Origin: JAWLGW01 sp964569055
GTDB taxonomy: Bacteria; Planctomycetota; J058
Length of the DNA: 37,607 bases
NCBI GenBank assembly: GCA_964569055.1
Contig: CAZMSZ010000023.1
Span: forward strand, 1-37,607
Reading direction: 5' to 3'
Part shown: positions 31,372 through 37,607 of the stretch, piece after piece
Position numbering within the stretch: position 1 is the first letter of the stretch
Layout: the number at the start of each line of letters is the position of its first letter
Position numbers and translations under genes: made by a program
Notes under the pieces: model-generated
What the model saw: only the letters and a program-made list of their open reading frames with translations
What the model was told of the DNA's origin: nothing
Databases searched by the model: none

Positions 31372-31677
31372 CTACTCGCTTTCGAGGCGCCGCAGCCAGC
31401 GATCGACCACGAACGGGCCGAACGGGACCACCGCCCCGGCGATCCCGGCGAGGCCCAGGCCCATCCCGATCGGCACGCGGCGGATCGCGACCAGGCAGGT
31501 CGCGGCGAGGGCCAAGAACAGCAGGCCGTGGAGCGAGCCGACGATCCGGACGGCGAGCGGCAGGTCGAAGGCGTACTTGAGCGGCATGGCCACACCGAAC
31601 AGGATCAGGGTCGACGTGCCCTCGATCAGGCCGAGCAGGCGCAGCTTGGCGAGGAAGGGGCGGTCGAGCTCGTTCAC
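31372..31677 (-). CDS. DUF3817 small membrane protein
   Basis: 101 aa from a GTG at 31675-31677 overlapping the upstream stop (GTGA). Three TM helices with the DUF3817 pattern: LRLLGLIEGTSTLILFGVAM PLKY region, RIVGSLHGLLFLALA, and a short C-terminus ending FVVDRWLRRLE. The family's function is unknown. It is convergent with, and only 4 bp from, the HEAT/hydrolase gene. Confidence 0.9.
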   Translation of the reverse strand: MNELDRPFLAKLRLLGLIEGTSTLILFGVAMPLKYAFDLPLAVRIVGSLHGLLFLALAATCLVAIRRVPIGMGLGLAGIAGAVVPFGPFVVDRWLRRLESE

Positions 31678-32945
31678 GACGATCCTCCAGTCACACGGCG
31701 CAGGAGCGGGAGCAGGTCGCCGCGCCGGCCGAGGGTGACCCGCGCCAGGCCCAGCCAGCCCGCCATGAGGTCGAGCTCGGCGCGCAAGGGCGCGGCCACC
31801 TCGGCGCGGGCCTGGCCCGGCTCGGCGTGGGCCGCGAGCACGCGCAGGCAGCCGGCCTGGCGGTCGGCCTTGAGGTCGACCCGCGCGACGAGCCGCTCGC
31901 CGAGCAGGAACGGCAGCACGTAGTAGCCGTGCACCCGCCTGGCCGCGGGCGTGTAGATCTCGATCCGGTAGCGGAACCCGAACAGCCGCTCGGTGCGGGC
32001 GCGCTCCCAGATCAGCGGGTCGAACGGGACCAGCAAGGCGCGGGCGGCCACCCGCCGCGGGGCGCGCGCCTCGGGGTGGAGGTAGGCCGAGTGCGACCAG
32101 CCCTCGACGCTGACGGGCAGGAGCTCGCCCGCCTCGACCGCCTCGCGCAGGCGCGCGCGCGCGTCGGCCGGCGGGATCCGGTAGTAGTCGCGCAGGTCGC
32201 GCTCGCTCGCCACGCCCAGGGCCCGGGCCGCGCGCAGGAGCAGCGCCCGCTGCGCCTCGGCCGGCTCGGGGTCGGGCGCCGCGAGGATCCGGCGCGGGAG
32301 GACGCGCTCGGGCAGGTCGTAGACCCGCTCGAACCCGCGGCGGTAGGCGGTGGTCAACATGCCCGCCCAGAACAGCCACTCCACCGCGTGCTTGCCGTCG
32401 CTCCAGCCCCACCACGAGCCCTGCCCGCGGCCGCCCTCGCTCAGCTCCGAGGCGGTCAGCGGCCCGCGCGCCGCGACCTCGGCCAGGACGGCGTCGACGT
32501 AGGCGCGCCGCTCGCGCGCGAAGCGGGCCAGCGCTCCGTAGTTCCCCTCGCCGCGCGCCGCGCGCGCCATGCGCCAGCGCAGGAGCGGCTGGAGCGCCAC
32601 CGGGAGCAGCGAGGCCGCGTGGCCCCAGTACTCGAACAAGGTGCGGCGGCGCCCCCCGTAGGCGGCGGCGTCGAGGAGGTCGGTCGCGTACGGGCCGAGG
32701 CGCGAGAACAGCGGCAGGTAGTGGGCGCGGACCAGCACGTTGACCGAGTCGATCTGGAGCACGCCCAGCCGCTCGACCGCTCGCCGCAACGCCGCGCCGT
32801 CGGGGGCGCCCCGCGGCCGCGGGTCGGCGAAGCCCTGCGCGGCGAGCGCCAGCCGCCGCGCCTCGTCCGCCGAGAGGCCCTCGACGCGCCGTCGACGCCT
32901 CCGCGCCCGCGCCGCGGTCGCTGCTCGTCCTTTGCCGGTCGTCAC
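31674..32945 (-). CDS. ycaQ: Winged-helix crosslink-repair glycosylase family (YcaQ/AlkX-like)
   Basis: 423 aa from a GTG at 32943-32945. After an Arg-rich start the HTH_42/YcaQ pattern is clear: LGVLQIDSVNVLVRAHYLPL with the Q-x-D motif of the AlkX type, LFEYWGHAASLLP, SWWGWSDGKHAVEWLFWAGM, LLVPFDPLIWERARTERLFG and YRIEIYTPAARRVHGYYVLP. Known members unhook DNA interstrand crosslinks and excise alkylated bases. Substrate here is inferred from the family. It is followed by an overlapping DUF3817 gene and is divergent from the MFS gene. Confidence 0.92.
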   Translation of the reverse strand: MTTGKGRAATAARARRRRRRVEGLSADEARRLALAAQGFADPRPRGAPDGAALRRAVERLGVLQIDSVNVLVRAHYLPLFSRLGPYATDLLDAAAYGGRRRTLFEYWGHAASLLPVALQPLLRWRMARAARGEGNYGALARFARERRAYVDAVLAEVAARGPLTASELSEGGRGQGSWWGWSDGKHAVEWLFWAGMLTTAYRRGFERVYDLPERVLPRRILAAPDPEPAEAQRALLLRAARALGVASERDLRDYYRIPPADARARLREAVEAGELLPVSVEGWSHSAYLHPEARAPRRVAARALLVPFDPLIWERARTERLFGFRYRIEIYTPAARRVHGYYVLPFLLGERLVARVDLKADRQAGCLRVLAAHAEPGQARAEVAAPLRAELDLMAGWLGLARVTLGRRGDLLPLLRRVTGGSS

Positions 32946-32961
32946 GTGGAGCCGAACATAA

Positions 32962-32979
32962 CCCGACGCTCACGTCGGG
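32962..32979. promoter_or_regulatory. Small dyad upstream of the YcaQ-like gene
   Basis: CCCGACG, 4-base loop CTCA, CGTCGGG, 17 bp before the GTG at 32945. It could be an operator or leader hairpin. Confidence 0.25.
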
Positions 32980-33122
32980 GTAAGGGCGACGGAGCTCGAG
33001 CGGTCGTCGCATCGAGCCTCGTGCACGGGCACGAGCACGAAGGCTGACCCCAGAACGACACCCGCCCGGCGGCTGCAAAATCCGACCGACGTGCGCGCCA
33101 GGCGTGCTATACCCCCTCGGCT

Positions 33123-34352
33123 GTGGCGCACGGCGCAACTGGAGTGGAAGGGGCCGCGGAGCTCGCGGCGGAGTCGGGCGCGCGCGAGCGGCGGGGGACG
33201 CTGCTGGCGCTGAGCACGTTGACGGTCATGGCCGGCGCCACGATCGCCCCGACGTTGCCCGCGCTGCGAGACCAGTTCGCGAGCGAGCCGCGGGCCGAGC
33301 TGCTGGCCAAGCTGGTGCTGACCCTGCCGGCGCTGGCGATCGCCCTGGCCGCGCCGTGGGCGGGGGCGCTGGTGGACCGGCTCGGGCGCAAGCGCGTGCT
33401 CGTGGCCGGCTGCGCGCTCTACGCGCTCGCGGGCGCCTCGGGCCTGGTGCTCGACACCTTGCCTCAGCTCCTGGTCGGGCGCGCCCTGCTCGGGGTCGCG
33501 GTGGGGGCGCTCATGACGGCGACCACGGCGCTCGCCGGCGACTACTACCAGGGCGCGGAGCGCAGCGCGTTCCTGGGGCAGCAGGGCGCGACCATGTCGT
33601 TCGGCGGGTTCGCGTTCCTCACGGCGGGCGGCCTCCTGGCGGACGTCCACTGGCGCGCCCCGTTCGCGGTCTACCTCGTGTCGCTGACGCTCCTCCCGGC
33701 CGCCCTGCTGTGGCTGCACGAGCCGGCGTGCACCGCGAGCGCGCCGGCCGCGGGCTTCGCCGAGGAGCAGGACGCCGCCCGGTTCCCCTGGGGGATCGGC
33801 GTGCTCCTGTGCGCGCTGGGCCTGGTCGGCATGAGCGCGTTCTACCTGCTGCCGGTCCAGCTCCCGTTCCACCTGCGCGCGCTGCTCGGGGCCTCCTCCA
33901 CCCAGAGCGGAATGGTGATCGCCACCTCGACCCTGTTCGGCGGGCTCGCGGCCATGTCCTACGGCCGGCTCCGCCGGGGTGGCCTGACCCCGCCCGCGAT
34001 CTTCGCGCTGCTGTTCGGGCTGCTCGGGGTCGGCTACGGGCTGCTCGCCTCGGCCCGCAGCTACCCGCAGGTCCTGTTCGCCATGGTGGCGACCGGCGCC
34101 GGGATGGGCCTCATGATGCCCAACCTCAACGCCTGGCTCCTCACCACCACCCCGCCTCCCCTGCGCGGCCGCGCGGTCGGCGCGCTCACGGCCTCCCTGT
34201 TCCTGGGGCAGTTCCTCTCGCCGATCGCGGCGGCCCCGGTCAACGCCCGCCTCGGCCTGGGCGGCACGTTCGGCGCCGCGGCGGCGGGGCTGGTCGCGCT
34301 CGGCCTGGTGTTCGCTGCGGTGGCGGCCTGGGCCCGAGCTCGATCGCGGTAG
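33123..34352 (+). CDS. Major facilitator superfamily transporter
   Basis: 409 aa from a GTG at 33123. Twelve hydrophobic stretches can be traced; the loop-2 motif GALVDRLGRKRVLVAG is the MFS motif A, with a weaker second-half equivalent (MSYGRLRRGGL). TM5-like GFAFLTAGGLLADVHWRAPF matches drug/metabolite efflux types. A TATACC hexamer at 33108-33113 is only 10 bp before the start, so the message could be nearly leaderless. Substrate cannot be told. The neighbouring 286-aa gene lies 45 bp downstream. Confidence 0.93.
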   Translation: MAHGATGVEGAAELAAESGARERRGTLLALSTLTVMAGATIAPTLPALRDQFASEPRAELLAKLVLTLPALAIALAAPWAGALVDRLGRKRVLVAGCALYALAGASGLVLDTLPQLLVGRALLGVAVGALMTATTALAGDYYQGAERSAFLGQQGATMSFGGFAFLTAGGLLADVHWRAPFAVYLVSLTLLPAALLWLHEPACTASAPAAGFAEEQDAARFPWGIGVLLCALGLVGMSAFYLLPVQLPFHLRALLGASSTQSGMVIATSTLFGGLAAMSYGRLRRGGLTPPAIFALLFGLLGVGYGLLASARSYPQVLFAMVATGAGMGLMMPNLNAWLLTTTPPPLRGRAVGALTASLFLGQFLSPIAAAPVNARLGLGGTFGAAAAGLVALGLVFAAVAAWARARSR

Positions 34353-34368
34353 CGTCGCGCCCGACAGG

Positions 34369-34386
34369 CCCGCGCCGGGGCGCGGG
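34369..34386 (+). terminator. GC hairpin after the MFS gene
   Basis: CCCGCGCC / GGCGCGGG perfect 8-bp arms with a 2-base centre, 16 bp after the stop. There is no T run, and it may simply separate two co-transcribed genes. Confidence 0.25.
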
Positions 34387-34397
34387 TCCCGACGGCC

Positions 34398-35258
34398 ATG
34401 GCGAACCGCGCCACGCCGTTCCGCTGGAACATGAGCAGCCCGGGCCTGGGGCGTCGCCTGGGGCGCGGGCCGACGGCCTGGGCGCCTACGGGGTTCAAGG
34501 ACGACCTCCTCCGCTGCGCGGCGCGGGTCGTGCGCGCGGCGGGTGACGTCGACCTCGTGTTCGTCGGCCGCTCGCCCGAGAGCCTGTTCGACCTGCTGGC
34601 GGGCGCGCTCACCGAGACCTCGTGGCGCGAGCGGCTGACCTTGCTCCCGCTCTCGCTGCGGGGCGACACCCCGGGTCGCCTGCGCCGCGAGCACCCCGCG
34701 GGGCTGGCCCAGCTGTGGTCCTGCTTCGACGCGCTGGGCCTCACGCCCGAGCGCCTGCTCGTCCGGCCGCGGCCGGTGGCGCTGGTGGACCTGGTGTTCA
34801 ACGGCTGGACGTTCGGGAACCTGCTCAAGCTGCTGCGCTGCTGGACCGAGACCGGCGGCGCGCGGGGCCGCTGGCGCGAGGTCCACGGCCGGCTCCGCTT
34901 CGTGTGCCTGGTCGAGCGCGGGCATCGCCGCTACGACCCGTGGGCCCGCGACGAGTCGCCCTGGGCGCTGGACCTGCCCGAGGAGAGCGTGCGGCGGGTG
35001 CCGATCGACACCCGGCTGTGGCGCTACCTCGCCGAGGACCAGCACAAGACGACCGCCTCGTATCGCCCCGCGCGCTGGGGCGCGCCCGAGGCGCACCGGC
35101 CGCCCGACGACCCCGACCGGCTCGCGGCGGCGCGCCTGGCCCGCGCGCTGTACCGCTACGGGCGCTGGCGCCGCCGGGCCCTGGCCGCCGAGCTCGAGCG
35201 GCCGCCGCGCCCGGAGCGCTGGACCGAGGCGCTCGTCCGCGAGCTGCGCGCCGGGTGA
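34398..35258 (+). CDS. Unrecognised protein, possibly phosphoribosyltransferase-like
   Basis: 286 aa. DLVFVGRSPESLFDLLAGAL near residue 52 and VALVDLVFNGWTFGNLLKLL near 132 are spaced like the first strand and PRPP-loop of type I PRTases, but the DD of the loop is D-L and the TG is NG, so catalysis is doubtful. The C-terminal third is Arg-rich with Trp-containing motifs (YDPWARDESPWALDLPEE). No secretion signal. It follows the MFS gene by 45 bp and ends at a strong terminator shared with the FKBP gene. Function unknown. Confidence 0.75.
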   Translation: MANRATPFRWNMSSPGLGRRLGRGPTAWAPTGFKDDLLRCAARVVRAAGDVDLVFVGRSPESLFDLLAGALTETSWRERLTLLPLSLRGDTPGRLRREHPAGLAQLWSCFDALGLTPERLLVRPRPVALVDLVFNGWTFGNLLKLLRCWTETGGARGRWREVHGRLRFVCLVERGHRRYDPWARDESPWALDLPEESVRRVPIDTRLWRYLAEDQHKTTASYRPARWGAPEAHRPPDDPDRLAAARLARALYRYGRWRRRALAAELERPPRPERWTEALVRELRAG

Positions 35259-35275
35259 GCGAGCGCCGTACGCGC

Positions 35276-35310
35276 CAGGAGCCCGCCTCTCCACGAGGGG
35301 CGGGCTCCTG
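35276..35310. terminator. Bidirectional hairpin between convergent genes
   Basis: Perfect 12-bp arms CAGGAGCCCGCC (35276-35287) and GGCGGGCTCCTG (35299-35310), 11-base loop, between the convergent 286-aa and FKBP genes. Position and symmetry support a terminator for both strands. Confidence 0.7.
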
Positions 35311-35332
35311 CGCGGCGTGGCCGGCTGCGCGA

Positions 35333-36052
35333 CTACTTGATCTCGAGCAGTTCGACCTCGAACACCAGCACCGAGTGGGGCGGGATCTTGGGGGTCGGCG
35401 AGCTCTCGCCGTAGGCCAGCTCGGACGGGATGTAGAACACATACTTGGCGCCCGGGGTCATGAGCTGGATCCCCTCGGTCCAGCCCGGGATCACCCGACC
35501 GAGCGGGAACTCGGTCGGCTCGCCGCGCGAGTAGGAGCTGTCGAACTCGCTCCCGTCGGTGAGCGTGCCGCGGTAGTGGACGCGGACGGTGCTGGCGGCG
35601 GTGGGGTGCGCGCCCTGACCCTCGCGGACCACGCGGTACTGGAGCCCGCTGGCGGTGGTCTTCACGCCCTCCTTGGTCTTGTTCTCGGCCAGCCACTTGG
35701 CGCCCGCGGCCTTGCGCGCCTCGCCGCGCCTGGAGACCTCGGCCATGGCCTCCTGGCTGAACTGCTCCATGACCGTGCGCTCGGTCTCCTCGTCCACCGC
35801 GAGCGCCTTCTCGGCGAAGGCGTCGGCCATGCCGCGCGCGAACTCCTCGGTGTCGAACTTCGCGCCCTGCTCGAGGTAGCGCTGCCCGATCCGGTAGCCG
35901 ACGATGTAGCTCGCCTGCTGCTTGACCGTGGGCGCCTCGCCCTCGCCCGCCGGCGCCTCCTGGGGCGCCTCCTTCGGGGCGTCTCCTTCTTGGGCGAGCG
36001 CCACCGCGCTGCCGACTCCGGCCAGGATCAGGACCGCCAAGAACCGCTTCAT
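35333..36052 (-). CDS. Secreted FKBP-type peptidyl-prolyl isomerase
   Basis: 239 aa from the ATG at 36050-36052. Signal peptide FLAVLILAGVGSAVALAQ, a short Glu/Pro/Ala-rich linker, an FKBP_N dimerisation-type helical region (about 42-130; SYIVGYRIGQRYLEQGAKF) and a C-terminal FKBP domain (about 140-239) with VRVHYRGTLTDGSEFDSSY, VIPGWTEGIQLMTPGAKYVF, IPSELAYGE and VFEVELLEI. These are the FkpA/Mip hallmarks, so it should fold proteins outside the cytoplasm. Complete. The open frame extends upstream to 36121 but lacks a signal peptide if read from there. Confidence 0.95.
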   Translation of the reverse strand: MKRFLAVLILAGVGSAVALAQEGDAPKEAPQEAPAGEGEAPTVKQQASYIVGYRIGQRYLEQGAKFDTEEFARGMADAFAEKALAVDEETERTVMEQFSQEAMAEVSRRGEARKAAGAKWLAENKTKEGVKTTASGLQYRVVREGQGAHPTAASTVRVHYRGTLTDGSEFDSSYSRGEPTEFPLGRVIPGWTEGIQLMTPGAKYVFYIPSELAYGESSPTPKIPPHSVLVFEVELLEIK

Positions 36053-36148
36053 GCTGTCGCCTTTCACGCGCTTGTGAGGGCAGCCCCCGCGGGGGCCGCC
36101 AGGCGCGACAAGATACGGCATGGCTCGAGGCTCGGCGAGACTCCGATC

Positions 36149-36982
36149 TCAGCCTTCGAGCAGGTAGACCGACGTCGTCCCCAGGTGCCGGAAGGGGAAC
36201 CGCGGCTCGAGCAGGCGCTCCAGCCGCCGCCCCGGCCCGACCAGCGCGTCGGGGAGCACCTCGGGCAGGAGCACCACCGTGTCGTGCCGCACCAGGCGCA
36301 GCCCGGCCCGCGAGGCGAGCTCCGCGATCTCGCCGCGCCGCGGGGTGACGTTGACCATCACGTCCTCGGGGCGGCGGCCGACCTGGAACCCCTCGGAGTA
36401 CATCGGGTCGTCGGGGTCGGCCAGGAGCGGGATCAGGCGGCGCGCCAGCGCGCTCCGGCCGAGCACCCGCTTGGCCACCTCGGCCGCGCCGAGCGCGTTG
36501 GGGGTCGAGATCGCGACCCGGCCCCCGGGCGCGAGGCAGCGGCGCATCTCCTCCAGCGCCGCCAGGCGCTCGCGGGGGAGGAAGTGCTCGAAGGCCTCGA
36601 TCGAGACGATCCGGTCGAAGTGGGCGTCGGGGTAGGGGAGCTGCGAGCAGCGCGCGTAGCGCAGGTCGACCGCGTAGCCGTTCTCGGCCGCGAGCGCGCG
36701 CCCGAACTCGAGGCTGTCCTCGTCGATGTCGACCCCGTGCGCCTCGCAGCCGAAGGCGTTGGCCAGCATGGCGGCGTAGCCCCAAGAGCAGCCCACGTCG
36801 AGCACGCGCGCCCCGCGCGCGAGGCCGACCCGCTCGATCACGGCCCACGGCCGGCGGAAGTACTCGATGTACCGCCGGATCTCGGGCCCGCGGAACCACT
36901 CGCGGTACATCCAGGGCTGGGCGTCGGGCGCGCGGTAGCGCTCGGGGAGCTCGAGCGCGAGGTAGTACGGCTCGGGGATCAT
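36149..36982 (-). CDS. SAM-dependent class I methyltransferase
   Basis: 277 aa from the ATG at 36980-36982. Motif I VLDVGCSWGYAAM (about 66-78), acidic loop HGVDIDEDSLEFG, motif III region HFDRIVSIEAFEHF, and LAPGGRVAISTPNALG, as in Methyltransf_11/25 small-molecule or lipid methylases. The N-terminus (LERYRAP-like, EWFRGPEIRRYIEYFRRPW) is similar to proteins associated with cell-surface sugar clusters, but the substrate is not deducible. A C-terminal hydrophobic patch VVLLPEVLP follows. Divergent from the RING-like gene. Confidence 0.9.
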   Translation of the reverse strand: MIPEPYYLALELPERYRAPDAQPWMYREWFRGPEIRRYIEYFRRPWAVIERVGLARGARVLDVGCSWGYAAMLANAFGCEAHGVDIDEDSLEFGRALAAENGYAVDLRYARCSQLPYPDAHFDRIVSIEAFEHFLPRERLAALEEMRRCLAPGGRVAISTPNALGAAEVAKRVLGRSALARRLIPLLADPDDPMYSEGFQVGRRPEDVMVNVTPRRGEIAELASRAGLRLVRHDTVVLLPEVLPDALVGPGRRLERLLEPRFPFRHLGTTSVYLLEG

Positions 36983-37252
36983 GCGGGGGCGCACCTCGTC
37001 ACCTGGCCGTCGGACCTCACCCAGATTCCTCCCGCGCAAGACGGTAGGCGGAGAGAGCCGCGCTCGCCAGCGCCCCCGCGGCGCGCGCTCCGCCGCGTGC
37101 CCCGCGCCGCCGACCCCGGAGAGCCGCTCGTCGCGCCACAGGTCGCACGCTCCAAGCCGGTTCGAGGGCGGCCACAGGAGTCGAGGCGCCCACCGCCCGC
37201 GCGCTCGCGAAGTCGGCGGGAACTCGACCGACCGGCCGAGGGTGGACCGGTC

Positions 37253-37607
37253 GTGACGTCCCCGCCCGGCTCGGTCGCCGTCTCGGCGCGTCCTCCCGGA
37301 CGCGGCCCGCCCTGCGGGGCCTGCCGCGCGCCGATCCGGGTCACCGCGCTGCGCTGCCCCACCTGCCGGGTGGAGCTGCACCGCGACTGCCGCGCCCTCC
37401 TCCGCCGCTGCCCGACCCTGGGTTGCGCCACCCCGCTGGTCGGGTTCGAGCAGGTGCGCGGGGGCTCGAACCGGCTGGCGCAGGCCCGCGCGCGGCGCTC
37501 CCCGAGCGAGGTCCGGGCGCTGACCTGGGTGGTGGCGGTGACGGGCGCCCTGCTGCTGGCGGCGGCCGTGCGGTACCAGATCACGACGGCCTACCGGGAT
37601 CCCCCTC
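37253..37607 (+). CDS. Prokaryotic RING-like zinc protein with a TM helix (3' end outside window)
   Basis: At least 118 codons from a GTG at 37253-37255, still open at the right edge. Zinc ligands: Cys21/Cys24, Cys35/Cys38, His43/Cys46, Cys53/Cys58 (CGAC, CPTC, LHRDC, RCPTLGC), a C2-C2-HC-C2 arrangement similar to prokaryotic RING/treble-clef fingers. A TM helix follows (LTWVVAVTGALLLAAAV, about 90-106). The remainder is missing. In other bacteria such proteins are membrane-anchored and mostly uncharacterised. Ubiquitin-ligase activity should not be assumed. It is divergent from the methyltransferase across about 270 bp in which I see no clear promoter. Confidence 0.75.
   Translation, partial: MTSPPGSVAVSARPPGRGPPCGACRAPIRVTALRCPTCRVELHRDCRALLRRCPTLGCATPLVGFEQVRGGSNRLAQARARRSPSEVRALTWVVAVTGALLLAAAVRYQITTAYRDPP

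Noticed and set aside
37141..37180. tRNA-like GGTTCGAGG T-loop upstream of the RING-like gene
   Set aside because: No matching acceptor, D or anticodon arms could be built around it.

Overview
The window is a very GC-rich (clearly above 70%) bacterial segment with GTG starts, 4-base stop/start overlaps and dense coding on both strands. A sigma54 activator, a GGDEF domain, a proton-translocating transhydrogenase and an FKBP isomerase show it is bacterial, not archaeal. The giant kinase/TPR/GAF/sigma54 fusion, secreted HEAT protein and RING-like zinc protein suggest Planctomycetota or Myxococcota, probably a metagenome-assembled genome. The phylum is an inference.

Layout. (1) 1-4042, minus: three overlapping glycosyltransferase genes (GT2, GT4, GT2), the last-transcribed one cut by the window edge. 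(2) 4043-4498: non-coding 36-bp tandem repeats containing a 100-N scaffold gap whose two flanks share the same 55 bases. (3) 4649-6418, minus: a YejM/PbgA-like five-TM sulfatase-fold protein with an in-frame TAG followed by 49 more open codons. (4) 6508-15521, minus: the centre of interest, a compact eight-gene cluster. In transcription order it encodes a MerR-type regulator with a C-terminal winged helix, ESCRT-III-like protein C, ESCRT-III-like protein B, a Vps4-like AAA ATPase with an MIT-like domain, ESCRT-III-like protein A with a textbook MIM1 motif at its C-terminus, a second MIT-AAA ATPase, an SPFH/beta-propeller fusion, and a four-TM membrane protein. (5) 15710-22339, plus, divergent from the cluster: a 2209-aa regulator joining a pseudokinase, degenerate STAND-like ATPase, TPR solenoid, GGDEF, GAF, sigma54-activator AAA and Fis-type HTH.

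(6) 22340-22680: an AT-rich 48-bp inverted repeat and the pnt leader. (7) 22681-25618: pntAA-pntAB-pntB, overlapping. (8) 25725-29584, minus: a DUF808 membrane protein and a double-M16 peptidase with one dead half. (9) 29721-31367: a secreted HEAT protein fused to an alpha/beta-hydrolase fold lacking all three catalytic residues. (10) 31372-37607: DUF3817 and YcaQ-like genes, an MFS transporter, a possible PRTase-fold protein, an FKBP isomerase, a methyltransferase and the start of a RING-like membrane protein.

How the parts may work together: bacterial ESCRT-III superfamily members known so far (PspA, Vipp1) act without Vps4. Here three ESCRT-III-like proteins, two MIT-containing ATPases and a MIM1 tail are packed in one apparent operon with an SPFH scaffold and a membrane protein. 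The simplest reading is a self-contained, Vps4-driven membrane-remodelling machine in a bacterium, with its promoter facing that of a giant signal-integrating regulator. Every family call here is by eye from translated sequence.
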